Of a stretch of DNA of 64,000 nt, positions 44,737 to 54,953 are shown piece by piece. The position numbers and the translations under genes are program-made. Within the stretch, counting starts at the first letter, position 1. The number at the start of each line of letters is the position of its first letter. The notes below the pieces were generated by a model that saw nothing but the letters and a program-made list of their open reading frames with translations, did no database searches and was not told the origin of the DNA. This stretch comes from Corallococcus sp. NCRR. GTDB taxonomy: Bacteria; Myxococcota; Myxococcia; Myxococcales; Myxococcaceae. The stretch covers positions 4,712,001 to 4,776,000 of the forward strand of contig NZ_CP114039.1 in NCBI RefSeq assembly GCF_026965535.1. Direction: 5' to 3'.

Positions 44737-46329
44737 GTGCCCCGCCTCCTCCTCCTGGTCCTCTTGCTGGCCGCCAGCCCCTCCCGGGCTGGCACGGTCG
44801 CTTCCGAGTGCTGGGCCTCCTGCCGCCGTCATATCGCGGACCCCTCCCTGCGCGCCCGGACCTGTGGCGCCTGCGTCACCGGGGGGCGGGTGGACAGCTG
44901 GGTGGCGTCCCTGGGGACGGGTGGGGTGGAGGCGCAGCAGGCGCTGGCCTCCGCGCTCAAGGACTCCAGCTGGCGGGTTCGTTGGGCCGCGGTGCGGGCG
45001 GAGGCCCGGAGCCGGGGGCTGACGGAGCGGAGGGCCCTGGCGGATTGGATCATGGACACCCCGCCGGACGCGGACCTGGGGGCCTGTCTCACCGCCGTCC
45101 GGGCCGCCGCTGATTCTGGCCGGTCCACGGCGGACTTCCTGCGGGAGGCGGGCGCCCGGGGGCCTGCCGCCGCCGCCCGGGTGTGGGCGAAGCGGGACGC
45201 CGTCCGGCAGTCGCTGTCGCTGGAGATGTTCTCGCAGGAGCCGTCCGTGCGGCTGCCGGCGCTCCTGCACCTGGCCACCTTCCAGGGGCGGTCGGCGACG
45301 CGCGTGGTGCTGGACGCGGTGGCTTCGCGGCCCGTCGCGGGTGACGCGGTGATGGCGGAGCTGCTCACCGCGGTCGCCGAGCGGCAGCATGCGTCCGTGG
45401 GCCGGCTGCTCCTCACCGAGGCGAAGCCTCCGGACGAGGCGGTCATCAACCGGCTCTTCGCCGTGTACTCGCGCGAGCTGGATGCGCTGCGGCCGGGGCT
45501 CACCTCCGGCGACGTGCAGCGCCGGCGCACGACGGTGGCCACCCTGCGCCGCTACGGCCCGCTGGCGAAGCGGGAGCTGGAGGGCGCGCTGGGGGACGAC
45601 GATGGCCGGGTGCGGGAGCTGGCGGCGCGGGGCCTGGCGGAGTCCGCCGGGAAGCCCCTGCGGGACGTGGCGCTGCAGGGGGTGAAGGACTCGGAGTCCG
45701 CGGAGGCCGCGCGGCCGTGGCTGGGCGCGATGGCGCATGAGAAGGGGTGCTTCGCCTTCCTGCGGGACGTGGCGGAGGGGCGCAACGCCCGGACTCCGGA
45801 GGTGCAGGGGGAGGCGGTGGCGCTCATGGGGGACTGCACGGAGGGCCCGGCCCCCACGAAGCGGCTGGCGCCCTTCCTTTCGTCGAATGTGACGCCAGTG
45901 CGTGCGGGGGCGGTGCGCGCGCTGGGGTCGCTGCCCCGGAATGGCGACGCGATGGCGCTGGCGGCGAAGGCGCTGGAGGACGGCGCGCCGGAGGTGGTCG
46001 TGGCCGCGCTGGACGTGCTGTCCGCCTACCGGCAGCCGTCGCGCGGGGACGAGGCGGCGGGCCTGTTGGCGTCGGAGCACCCGGTGGTGCGCGCGGCGGC
46101 GGCGCGGGCGCTGGAGTTCGTGGGCCGCACCACGCACGTACGCGTCCTGGCGGACCGCCTGCGTGTGGATCCGGTGGCGGACGTGCGCGTCGCGGCTGCG
46201 AGGACGCTGAGCACGCTGGGTGGGCCCCAGGCGGTGGCGGCCTTGAGTGAAGCGGCGGCCCACGACGGGGACACGCACGTGAAGCACGTGTCGGCGGAAG
46301 GGCTGCGGCGGCTGGGCTTCGGACGCTGA
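44737..46329 (+). CDS. Secreted HEAT-repeat protein
   Basis: A 530-residue protein with a signal peptide (MPRLLLLVLLLAASPSRA) and a short cysteine-containing N-terminal segment (ECWASCRRHI, CGAC). The rest consists of about ten HEAT repeats of 30-40 residues, each with the pattern xxVRxxAxxALxxLG, for example VTPVRAGAVRALGSLP and HPVVRAAAARALEFVG. HEAT proteins form superhelical scaffolds for protein binding. The GTG at 44737 may be leaderless. The gene is divergent from rpsU with a 135-base gap. A truncated copy of the last repeat lies directly behind the stop codon. Confidence 0.82.
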   Translation: MPRLLLLVLLLAASPSRAGTVASECWASCRRHIADPSLRARTCGACVTGGRVDSWVASLGTGGVEAQQALASALKDSSWRVRWAAVRAEARSRGLTERRALADWIMDTPPDADLGACLTAVRAAADSGRSTADFLREAGARGPAAAARVWAKRDAVRQSLSLEMFSQEPSVRLPALLHLATFQGRSATRVVLDAVASRPVAGDAVMAELLTAVAERQHASVGRLLLTEAKPPDEAVINRLFAVYSRELDALRPGLTSGDVQRRRTTVATLRRYGPLAKRELEGALGDDDGRVRELAARGLAESAGKPLRDVALQGVKDSESAEAARPWLGAMAHEKGCFAFLRDVAEGRNARTPEVQGEAVALMGDCTEGPAPTKRLAPFLSSNVTPVRAGAVRALGSLPRNGDAMALAAKALEDGAPEVVVAALDVLSAYRQPSRGDEAAGLLASEHPVVRAAAARALEFVGRTTHVRVLADRLRVDPVADVRVAAARTLSTLGGPQAVAALSEAAAHDGDTHVKHVSAEGLRRLGFGR

Positions 46330-46381
46330 GCGAGGTGGCGGCGCGCGACGCGGACACGCATGTGAAGCACGTGTCGGCGGA
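46244..46381. repeat. Decayed tandem duplication of the HEAT gene 3' end
   Basis: Bases 46244-46298 (inside the HEAT gene) match 46327-46381 (starting at its stop codon) at 48 of 55 positions, an 83-base offset. The shared core is GTGAAGCACGTGTCGGCGGA. Because 83 is not a multiple of three, the copy is out of frame, and the stop now separates the copies. Confidence 0.75.
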
Positions 46382-46455
46382 TTCGAGCGCTGGCGTTGCG
46401 AGCGGCCCTCCGCCGCTCAGGCTGCTCGCGCGGACTGCCTGGGAATCCGGAAGGC

Positions 46456-46481
46456 GGAAGGCCCGTGGATCACGGCCTTCC
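46456..46481. terminator. Hairpin terminator between convergent genes
   Basis: GGAAGGCC (46456-46463) pairs with GGCCTTCC (46474-46481), with a single-base bulge and an inner GTG/CAC. It is placed between the HEAT-repeat gene and the convergent FHA-GGDEF gene. Confidence 0.6.
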
Positions 46482-46490
46482 TCCTGACGC

Positions 46491-47402
46491 TCACGGGCCG
46501 CTGATGGCCTTGGCGTCCACGCGGTTCCGGCCCGCGTGCTTGGCCCGGTAGAGGTACTTGTCCGCGGCGGAGATGAGGTCCTCCGGCTGGGAGAAGTCCG
46601 AATCCAGGAGCGTCGCCACGCCCAGGCTGATGGTCACCTTGATGGGCGTGCCGCTGAAGATGAAGTCCGCGCGGTCCACCGCCACACGGCAGCGCTCCGC
46701 GCACGCCAGGGCCGCGTCCTCCGCGGACTCGCGCAGCATCAGCGCGAACTCCTCGCCGCCGTAGCGCGCGAGCAGGTCCTCGGTGCGCACCGTGTCCGCC
46801 ACCCGCTGCGCGATGCGCGTCAGCACGAAGTCTCCGGCCGGGTGGCCGTACACGTCGTTGATGCGCTTGAAGTGGTCCACGTCGAAGAGCACCAGCGACA
46901 GCGGCACGCGGTGGCGCAGGCAGTACGCGAACTCCTTGCGCACCGTCTCCATGAAGTACTTCTTGTTGTAGACGCGGGTGAGGCCGTCGCGCGTGGCGGA
47001 CTCGTAGATGCTGCGCTGGTACTGCTCCTCCAGCGCGTCCTGGATGCTGAACTTCAGCACCGTGTTGGAGCCGATTTGAATCTTGTCGCCGTCATACAGC
47101 GGCGCCGCGCTCACCTTCAGGCCGTTCAAGTACGTGCCGTTGGTGCTGCCCAGGTCCACGAGCTGGAAGCGGCCGTCTCCAATGGCCACCACCTTCGCGT
47201 GCTTTCGGGAGATGCCGTCGTCCTCGACCTGGAACTGGGCCTCCGAGCTGCGGCCCAGCACCACCTCTGAACGGTCCAGCTTGAACATCCGCCCGATGCC
47301 GGCGGCGGACTTGGCGCTGATCACGATCAGATAGGCGCTCTGCTGCTGGGCGCTGCCCAGCAGGTCCGAAATCGAATGGACGGAAGTTTTCTCCTCGGAC
47401 AT
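46491..47402 (-). CDS. FHA domain diguanylate cyclase
   Basis: A 303-residue protein with two domains. An FHA phosphothreonine-binding domain (about 30-110) shows VVLGRSSEAQFQVEDDGISRKHA and LVDLGSTNGTYLNG. A GGDEF domain (about 140-298) has FDVDHFKRINDVYGHPAGD and the catalytic YGGEEFALML (GGEEF variant, still active in most cyclases). No RxxD inhibitory site is apparent just before it. It synthesises cyclic di-GMP, a regulator of motility and development, in response to a phosphorylated partner. There are no membrane segments. ATG 47402 has GGAGG four bases before it. Confidence 0.93.
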   Translation of the reverse strand: MSEEKTSVHSISDLLGSAQQQSAYLIVISAKSAAGIGRMFKLDRSEVVLGRSSEAQFQVEDDGISRKHAKVVAIGDGRFQLVDLGSTNGTYLNGLKVSAAPLYDGDKIQIGSNTVLKFSIQDALEEQYQRSIYESATRDGLTRVYNKKYFMETVRKEFAYCLRHRVPLSLVLFDVDHFKRINDVYGHPAGDFVLTRIAQRVADTVRTEDLLARYGGEEFALMLRESAEDAALACAERCRVAVDRADFIFSGTPIKVTISLGVATLLDSDFSQPEDLISAADKYLYRAKHAGRNRVDAKAISGP

Positions 47403-47473
47403 CGCGCCTCCCATCTTACGGGCCGCCTTTTCACGGCGGCAAGCACACCCACGCTCCTTTCACGCACCCGGTG

Positions 47474-48535
47474 TCAGCCGACCCGCCCCACCCGCGCCGG
47501 CCGGCGCCTCTTTTTCTCCGGTGGAGGAACTGTCGGCCGCCCGACGGACAGCTCGCCGGCCACGGGCGTCCGGAGGAAGCGGGAGAGGGCCTCGCCCCCC
47601 CGGGGGTGCTCCGCCAGCCCCTGCATCAGCTTCACCAGCGCCGCGGACGGGGTCATGTCCGCGCCCCCCACCGCCCCTTCCGCCAGTGCCTTGGCCCCGG
47701 ACTCATAGAGCGTGAGGTCCACCCCGTTGCGGTAGGACTGGCTCACCACCAGCACCGGGATGCCCCGCTCCCGCGCCTGGACGAAGAGCGGCAGGAGCGA
47801 GCGGCCCAGCTCCGGCGCGATGGGCACGTTGCCCGCCCCGTACGCCTCCACCACCAGCCCCTTCACGTGCGGCAGGAGCTGAAGGGGCAGGGCCGGGTCC
47901 AGCCCCGGGTACACCTTCAGGAGGAAGACGCGCGGATCCAGCTTGTCGTGGAGCCGGAAGGGGCCCCGGGAGGGGAGGCCCTTCTCGAAGGTGGCGTCCA
48001 CGCCCAGCGTGCCCAGCACCGGGAAGTTGGGGCTTTCGAAGGCGTCGTACTCCGCCACCTTCACCTTGCGCGTGCGGTTGCCCCGGTAGAGGTGGGAGTC
48101 GAAGCAGATGGTCACCTCGCGCGGCCCCTGGAGCGCGGAGAGCACCGCGTCGATGAGGTTCAGCCGCGCGTCCGAGCGGATCTCCCCCAGCGGGCGCTGC
48201 GAGCCCGTCAGCACCACCGGGCAGGGCGGGTTTCGCAACATGAACGACAGCGCACTGGCCGTGAAGGCGAGCGTGTCCGTTCCGTGGGTCACCACCGCCC
48301 CGTCGAAGTCCGCTAGCCGACGGTGGAGGTGGGCGGCCATCCGGCTCCAGAGCTCCGGCTGCATCTCCGAACTGTCCAGGTTGGAGAACAGCTCCAGTTC
48401 GATGTCGGCCAGTTGGAACAGCTCCGGGGCGCGCTTGCGGAGCGTCTGGAAGAAGGCCGCGGGACGCAGGGCGGAAGGCCGGCCACCGGCCATTCCGAGC
48501 GTGCCTCCCGTGTGCAACATCAGGACTCTGGGCAT
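47474..48535 (-). CDS. Asparaginase (type I-like)
   Basis: A 353-residue asparaginase/glutaminase-family enzyme that hydrolyses L-asparagine to aspartate and ammonia. The first catalytic Thr is in LHTGGTLGMAGG and the second group (Thr-Asp) in DGAVVTHGTDTLAFTA; SQRPLGEIRSDARLNL and EAYGAGNVPI match the later active-site segments. No signal peptide, so cytoplasmic (AnsA-like). The C-terminal ~25 residues are basic and divergent. The ATG at 48535 lacks a good ribosome site; a downstream ATG (48520) is an alternative. Divergent from the DsbA-like gene. Confidence 0.92.
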   Translation of the reverse strand: MPRVLMLHTGGTLGMAGGRPSALRPAAFFQTLRKRAPELFQLADIELELFSNLDSSEMQPELWSRMAAHLHRRLADFDGAVVTHGTDTLAFTASALSFMLRNPPCPVVLTGSQRPLGEIRSDARLNLIDAVLSALQGPREVTICFDSHLYRGNRTRKVKVAEYDAFESPNFPVLGTLGVDATFEKGLPSRGPFRLHDKLDPRVFLLKVYPGLDPALPLQLLPHVKGLVVEAYGAGNVPIAPELGRSLLPLFVQARERGIPVLVVSQSYRNGVDLTLYESGAKALAEGAVGGADMTPSAALVKLMQGLAEHPRGGEALSRFLRTPVAGELSVGRPTVPPPEKKRRRPARVGRVG

Positions 48536-48568
48536 GGGCGAAGGGCCGTCTGCCAAAGGCCGCCTTGC

Positions 48569-48597
48569 TTTACAAGCCCGGCGCGCGTGGCTAAACC
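48569..48597 (+). promoter_or_regulatory. Promoter of the DsbA-like lipoprotein gene
   Basis: TTTACA (48569-48574), a 17-base spacer and TAAACC (48592-48597) form a plausible sigma-70 promoter. The GTG start of the gene comes eight bases after the -10, so the message may be leaderless. Confidence 0.5.
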
Positions 48598-48605
48598 CCG
48601 GAGCC

Positions 48606-49598
48606 GTGCTCCTCCCTCGATGGAAGCGTGTTGTTCCCGTGCTGGCCGCGGCGACCCTGATGGGCGTTGGCTGCGCCAAGAGCGCGGAAGTTCCGGCCAC
48701 CCCCAAGGCCCCGGCGGTCGCCAGCCCGGCCCCGGCCCCCGCCGCCGCTCCGGCCGCGAGCCCCGCCGCGGAGGCGCCGTCCGCGGATCCGGCCCAGGTG
48801 CTGACGGGCATCCCCAGCATGGACTTCTCCGCGCTGCCGCCCGCGGCGAAGCGCGAGCTGGCCACGGTGTTCAGCGACGAGTTCTGCTACTGCGGCTGCC
48901 CCCACTCGCTGGGCGCGTGCCTCAAGCAGCACACGCCCTGCAAGCACGCGAAGCGGATGGCGCGGCTGTCCGCCCGGATGGTGGCGGAGGGCGGGCCCGC
49001 GAGCGAGGTCATCGTCACGCTGTCCAAGTACTACGCGTCCTTCCGCGAGCCGCGCGTGCAGCTCCAGGTGGATCCGCGCATGTGCCAGGGCGACGCCAAC
49101 GCGCCCGTGACGGTGGCGGAGTTCTCCGACTTCGAGTGCCCCTTCTGCGGCAAGGCCCGGCCCATCCTGGAGGGCTTCGCGAAGAAGCACCCCAGCGAGG
49201 TGCGCTTCTGCTACCTGCCGTTCCCGCTCTCCATGCACCCCAACGCCATCCCCGCCGCGCAGGCGGTGCTGTGGGCGCGCGACCAGGGCAAGTTCTGGCA
49301 GATGCACGACGCGCTCTTCGGCCAGCAGAGCAACCTCAAGCCGGAGGCGCTGCCCGCGCTGGCGAAGTCGGTGGGGTTGGACGGGGACAAGCTGGCCGCC
49401 GTGCTGAAGACGGAGCAGTACAAGGACGAGATTGAAGGCTTCCAGGCGCAGGGGCGCAGGGCGGCCATCAACAGCACCCCGTCCGTGTTCTTCAATGGAC
49501 GCGCCTACGAGCTGGGCTTCCAGGAGGGCCAGCTGGAGCACAGCATGGAGGACGAGGTGGAGTGGCGCGCGAACAACAACGCGTGGGCCGCTGACTGA
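48606..49598 (+). CDS. DsbA-family thioredoxin-fold lipoprotein
   Basis: A 330-residue predicted lipoprotein. The GTG start gives a lipobox MGVGC with Cys23. A Pro/Ala-rich linker (about 25-60) is followed by a cysteine-rich segment, EFCYCGCPHSLGACLKQHTPC (~95-115). The C-terminal ~200 residues are a DsbA/thioredoxin fold with the redox-active FECPFCGKARP motif and the cis-Pro loop NSTPSVFF. It is likely an envelope disulfide oxidoreductase. The N-terminal Cys-rich region is an addition to the usual fold and may bind metal or a partner. The next gene starts 7 bases after its stop. Confidence 0.87.
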   Translation: MLLPRWKRVVPVLAAATLMGVGCAKSAEVPATPKAPAVASPAPAPAAAPAASPAAEAPSADPAQVLTGIPSMDFSALPPAAKRELATVFSDEFCYCGCPHSLGACLKQHTPCKHAKRMARLSARMVAEGGPASEVIVTLSKYYASFREPRVQLQVDPRMCQGDANAPVTVAEFSDFECPFCGKARPILEGFAKKHPSEVRFCYLPFPLSMHPNAIPAAQAVLWARDQGKFWQMHDALFGQQSNLKPEALPALAKSVGLDGDKLAAVLKTEQYKDEIEGFQAQGRRAAINSTPSVFFNGRAYELGFQEGQLEHSMEDEVEWRANNNAWAAD

Positions 49599-49605
49599 CC
49601 CTTCG

Positions 49606-50925
49606 ATGAGCCAACGCTTCCGCATCGATGGCGCCGCGCAGCTGGTCCCCGAGGACCGCACCGGCATCCCCGCGCTCGCGGGACGCTCGGGGACGTACGC
49701 GCTGATGCCCACCGCGCCCGACCTGCTGGTGTTCTCCCGCACGCCGCCGGAAGGGGGCTCCATCCCCACGCCGCGCGTGGTGCTTTCGGGGGACGCGGGC
49801 GGCTTCCCGCTGTCGGACCTCATCGCGTTCCTCAGCCAGTCGCGCTGGAGCGGCGTCATCCGCGTGCACACGCCGGGCGGCGAGCGGTCGCTCACGCTGC
49901 GCGAGGGCGAGGTGCGCGGCGCCACCTCCGAGGAGCCCGCGGACCGGCTCGGCGAGGTGCTGGTGCGCCTGGGCTACGCGGACCGCGCGCAGGTGGAGGC
50001 GGTGCTGCGCGAGCAGTCGGCGTCCAAGCTGGGCCGGGCGCTGGTGGAGAAGGGCGTGCTCCAGGCGCACGACCTCTTCAAGTGCGTCACGCACCAGGTG
50101 AGTGAGATCTTCCACGCCATCGTGCTGTGCCGCGAGGGGTCGTTCTTCCTCATCGACCAGCCGCTGGACGAGAAGACGGGCCACTCGCTCCAGCTGTCCA
50201 CGCAGAGCCTGCTGATGGACAGCATCCGGAAGATCGACGAGATGGCGCACTTCCGGAAGCGCATCCCCCACGGCCGCATGTACGTGGCGCGCAAGCGCCC
50301 GTCCGACGGCAAGCTGGAGGAGGACGAGGACCGCGTGCTCGCGATGCTGGACGGGCGGCGCACGGTGCTGGAGCTGGGGCACGCCGCCCGGCTGTCCGAG
50401 TTCGACGTCACCAAGGTCGTCTTTCGCCTGCTAGAGGGCGGCTTCGCGGGGCTGACGGACAAGCCGGCGGGGGCTCCCGCCTCGGCCGTGGCGCCGGAGA
50501 AGGCGGCCGCGCCGCGCGTGCGTCCCCCGGTGCGCGCGCCCGCTCCGGTGGATGCGCGGCCGGTGGCGCGCGTCTTCAACTTCATCTTCCGGGAGATCCG
50601 CGACGAGGTGGCCCGCTCCGGCATGGACCGCGAGTTCATCGCGGCGGCCAACGCGGCGCTGGTGAACCAGGCGCTGTCGTCGTCGCCGGTGCTGGAGGGG
50701 CTGGCGTTCGCGGCGGATGGGAGCCTGCCGGAGGGCCGGTTGATGGAGGCCTTCGACAAGCACCGAGCCCACCTGGGCAGCGAGCCGCTGGCCTCGTTCC
50801 GTCAGGCGCTGAGCGACGTGATGTTCTTCCTGCTGTTCCAGGCGGGGGAGCTCTTGGAGTCGCGCGCGGACGAGGACCTGGCCCGCCGGGTGAAGGAACT
50901 CCTGGCCACGCTCGAGGCACCGTGA
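49606..50925 (+). CDS. DUF4388 domain protein
   Basis: A 439-residue cytoplasmic protein. Its N-terminal part (about 45-200) has the DUF4388/PATAN-like pattern VVLSGDAGGFPLSDLIAFLSQSRWSGVIRV followed by LREGEVRGATS and a second repeat-like region VLVRLGYADRAQVEAVLREQ. The rest is unassigned, with a Pro/Ala linker (~285-325) and a helical C-terminus. DUF4388 is common in myxobacteria, linked with motility and signalling. ATG 49606 lies 7 bases after the DsbA-like gene, and its stop overlaps the TruD gene start, so the three genes are probably one operon. Confidence 0.82.
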   Translation: MSQRFRIDGAAQLVPEDRTGIPALAGRSGTYALMPTAPDLLVFSRTPPEGGSIPTPRVVLSGDAGGFPLSDLIAFLSQSRWSGVIRVHTPGGERSLTLREGEVRGATSEEPADRLGEVLVRLGYADRAQVEAVLREQSASKLGRALVEKGVLQAHDLFKCVTHQVSEIFHAIVLCREGSFFLIDQPLDEKTGHSLQLSTQSLLMDSIRKIDEMAHFRKRIPHGRMYVARKRPSDGKLEEDEDRVLAMLDGRRTVLELGHAARLSEFDVTKVVFRLLEGGFAGLTDKPAGAPASAVAPEKAAAPRVRPPVRAPAPVDARPVARVFNFIFREIRDEVARSGMDREFIAAANAALVNQALSSSPVLEGLAFAADGSLPEGRLMEAFDKHRAHLGSEPLASFRQALSDVMFFLLFQAGELLESRADEDLARRVKELLATLEAP

Positions 50926-51944
50926 CGGACACCGGCTTTCCGAGGCTGACCGCGGGCGTGCCCGGGTGTGGCGGCGCGTTCAAGCTCACCCCCGAGGACT
51001 TCGAGGTGGAGGAGCTGCCCGCGTACCTGCCGTCCGGCGAGGGCACGCACCTGTACCTCTGGGTGGAGAAGCGCGGCCGGGACACGCGCGAGGTGGTGCG
51101 CGCGCTGGCGACCGCGCTGGGCGTGCGCGAGGATGACATCGGCTCCGCCGGGATGAAGGACCGGCAGGCGGTGACGCGGCAGTGGCTGTCCGTGCCCGCG
51201 AACGCCGAAGCGCGCGTGCCGGAGTTCGCGCTGGACGGCGTGCGCGTGCTGGAGGCGAAGCGGCACGGCAACAAGCTGCGCACCGGGCACCTGAAGGGAA
51301 ACCGCTTCACGCTGCGGCTTCGCGGCGTGAAGGACCTGGGCGCGGCGCGGGAGTCCTTCTCCCGGCTGGCCGCGCAGGGCGTGCCCAACTACTTCGGGGA
51401 GCAGCGCTTCGGGCGGGCCGGGGACAACGCGGACCTGGGCCGGATGCTGCTGCTGGGGCAGCGGCTGCCGAAGCGGCCGGACCGCTTCCAGCGCAAGCTG
51501 TACCTGTCCGCCTTCCAGTCGCGCCTCTTCAACCAGGCGCTGGCCGCGCGGCTCACCGCGGGCACCTTCGCCACGGCGCTCCTGGGCGACGTGCTGCGCA
51601 AGGAGGAGACGGGCGGCCTCTTCGTGTGCGAGGCGCCGGACGTGGACAACCCACGCGTCGCCGCGTTCGAGGTGAGCCCGGCGGGCCCGATGTTCGGCCC
51701 GAAGATGACCGCCTCCAAGGGCGAGGTGGCGGAGTTCGAGGCGCGGCTGCTCACCGAAGCGGGCGTCACGCTGAGCGACTTCCAGCGCGGTGGCGACGAG
51801 ACGGAGGGCACGCGCCGCCCGTACCGCGTGCGCCTGGGCGCGGCGGAGCTCACGGCTGAGGGCGAGGACGCGCTGCTCGCGTTCGAGCTGCCGCGCGGCG
51901 CCTACGCCACCGAAGTGCTGCACGAACTGCTCAAGGACGGCTGA
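50922..51944 (+). CDS. truD: tRNA pseudouridine synthase D
   Basis: A 340-residue TruD, which converts U13 of tRNA-Glu to pseudouridine. The conserved FKLTPEDFEVEELP is near the N-terminus, and the catalytic Asp80 is in IGSAGMKDRQAVTRQWLS. The core insert contains PNYFGEQRFGRAGDNADLG and the family end YATEVLHELLKDG is present. The start is GTG at 50922, overlapping the previous stop by 4 bases (GTGA), so translation is coupled. Followed by two strong hairpins. Confidence 0.95.
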   Translation: MTDTGFPRLTAGVPGCGGAFKLTPEDFEVEELPAYLPSGEGTHLYLWVEKRGRDTREVVRALATALGVREDDIGSAGMKDRQAVTRQWLSVPANAEARVPEFALDGVRVLEAKRHGNKLRTGHLKGNRFTLRLRGVKDLGAARESFSRLAAQGVPNYFGEQRFGRAGDNADLGRMLLLGQRLPKRPDRFQRKLYLSAFQSRLFNQALAARLTAGTFATALLGDVLRKEETGGLFVCEAPDVDNPRVAAFEVSPAGPMFGPKMTASKGEVAEFEARLLTEAGVTLSDFQRGGDETEGTRRPYRVRLGAAELTAEGEDALLAFELPRGAYATEVLHELLKDG

Positions 51945-51964
51945 GCAGCCCCCCCGGAAACGAC

Positions 51965-51998
51965 CGCGCCTCCCTGGGCTCGAGGTCCGGGAGGCGCG
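51965..51998. terminator. Hairpin between truD and the OmpA gene, first
   Basis: CGCGCCTCCC (51965-51974) pairs with GGGAGGCGCG (51989-51998); ten base pairs, 14-base loop, between convergent genes. Confidence 0.6.
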
Positions 51999-52013
51999 TT
52001 GGGAACCACGGGT

Positions 52014-52038
52014 CCCGCTCCGTCTTGCACGGAGCGGG
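52014..52038. terminator. Hairpin between truD and the OmpA gene, second
   Basis: CCCGCTCCGT (52014-52023) pairs with ACGGAGCGGG (52029-52038); ten base pairs, 5-base loop, followed by TT. It is the better terminator of the pair, for either convergent gene. Confidence 0.65.
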
Positions 52039-52051
52039 TTGGGGCGTCACG

Positions 52052-53476
<1,425 letters not shown>

Positions 53477-53493
53477 CGGAGAACGCTCGGGCG

Positions 53494-53811
53494 TCACGGG
53501 TTCTGGGGGCGGCCCTGGGAGTCGCCGCTGTTGGCCGCGGACATGGCCTTCTCACGCGCCTCGTTGGCGAAGCGCGAGGCCTTCACGGCGAAGTCCACAC
53601 CGGCCTGGTAGTCCGAATAGCCGACCTCCTCCCGCGCCTTCCGCAGGTAGAGGTTGGCGGCCGTCCACTCGTAGGGGGCTTCCTTCTCCGCCCCGGCGGT
53701 GCGCGCGGCCTGGATCTGCACCTCGGCGTCGAGGATGTTGGACGTGGACTTCACGGGGCCACATGCGGTCAGCACGCCCGCGAACGCCAACAGGAGCGAC
53801 TGCTTCGTCAT
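53494..53811 (-). CDS. DUF4398 lipoprotein
   Basis: A 105-residue predicted lipoprotein. MTKQSLLLAFAGVLTAC gives a lipobox LTAC (Cys17). The rest is a single helical region resembling DUF4398, with ILDAEVQIQAARTAGAEKEAPYEWTAANLYLRKAREEVGYSDY, similar to the N-terminal part of the OmpA-family protein encoded directly downstream (the genes are only 17 bases apart or overlap). The ATG at 53811 has GAGG eight bases before it. Likely works in the envelope with its neighbour. Function unknown. Confidence 0.82.
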   Translation of the reverse strand: MTKQSLLLAFAGVLTACGPVKSTSNILDAEVQIQAARTAGAEKEAPYEWTAANLYLRKAREEVGYSDYQAGVDFAVKASRFANEAREKAMSAANSGDSQGRPQNP

Positions 53812-53969
53812 CACGGGGGCCTCGGTCGACAGAGCGGAGACAGACTGGTCGCCGGTCGTATCAATCGCCTCCGGGGGGGTCAAGAATCGGGCGGTTGGCG
53901 TGAAGCAGGGGGCCGGGCGGGAGGGTGGACTTTGACGGCGGGTGCCGTGCTTGCCATCGTTCCGCCCCT

Positions 53970-54953
53970 GTGCGTCCACCGTCCGTCCGTGCCCTGCTCG
54001 TCGTGCTGCTCCTGCCCCTGACCGGCCTCGCGGGCCCGGGGGCCGCGTCCAAGAAGGCCCAGGGCCGCGCGGAGGCGGACGCGGTGCTCACCCAGGTGGC
54101 CAACGGCGCCCCCGTGCCCCCCGCCACGTCGCGCCTGCGCTTCCTGCGCCAGGAGGCCTACGCGGCCGAGGAGATTGGCCCGATTCTGCGCACCACCTAC
54201 GAGGAGCGCACCCGCCGCAACCTGGCGGCGCTGCTGGCGTCGCTGGGCGCGCGCACGGGCGAGGCCACGCTGGTGAAGCTGACGTCGGACGGCGACAGCA
54301 CCGTGCGCATGTACGCGGCGCAGGGCCTGGCCCGGCTGGGCAGCCGCAACACCGCCGCCGTGCTGCCGCTGCTCCAGGACAAGAGCAGCGGCGTGCGCCG
54401 CGAGGCCGCGCGGGCCCTGGGGGCGTCGAGGAACCCGAAGATGGGCAAGCCGCTGATGGCCGCCGCGAAGGACGAACCGGAGCTGGAGGTCCGCGCGGCG
54501 CTGCTGGAGGCCGCGGGCGCCACCGGTGACGCGAAGCAGAAGGCCGCGCTCAAGACGTACCTGGACAGCGACTCGGAGAGCACGCGCTTCGCCGCGGCCC
54601 GGGGCCTGTGCCGGCTGGGCGCGCCGGAGGGCTTCGCCTTCGCGGAGAAGCTTTTGGGAAACACGGACAAGTTCGTGCGCCGCCAGGGGCTGGTGCTCTT
54701 CGAGGGCGTGCCTGCCAAGAAGGCCAGCCCCGTGCTGACGCCGCTGTTGAAGGACGCGGACCGCACCGTGGCCGCCACCGCCGCGCGCGTGCTGTTCCAG
54801 GGCGGCGATGCCGCGTCGCTGGACTGGCTGGTGCTCGCGTCGTGGAACGCGAAGGGCGAAGAGAAGCTCGTCTACGAGAAGGAACTGGAGACGCTCCAGC
54901 TCGCGGACGACCGCCGCAAGGCCATCCTGCGCAAGGCCGGGGTGGCGCCGTGA
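53970..54953 (+). CDS. Secreted HEAT-repeat protein
   Basis: A 327-residue protein with a signal peptide (MRPPSVRALLVVLLLPLTGLAG) and a mature region (about 45-300) of HEAT-type repeats such as STVRMYAAQGLARLG, SGVRREAARALGA and DKFVRRQGLVLFEG. The GTG at 53970 is chosen because it gives the signal peptide; another GTG at 53925 is possible. It overlaps the DUF1460 gene by 4 bases (GTGA) at its 3' end, so the products may act together in the periplasm. A scaffold or binding role is inferred. Confidence 0.8.
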   Translation: MRPPSVRALLVVLLLPLTGLAGPGAASKKAQGRAEADAVLTQVANGAPVPPATSRLRFLRQEAYAAEEIGPILRTTYEERTRRNLAALLASLGARTGEATLVKLTSDGDSTVRMYAAQGLARLGSRNTAAVLPLLQDKSSGVRREAARALGASRNPKMGKPLMAAAKDEPELEVRAALLEAAGATGDAKQKAALKTYLDSDSESTRFAAARGLCRLGAPEGFAFAEKLLGNTDKFVRRQGLVLFEGVPAKKASPVLTPLLKDADRTVAATAARVLFQGGDAASLDWLVLASWNAKGEEKLVYEKELETLQLADDRRKAILRKAGVAP

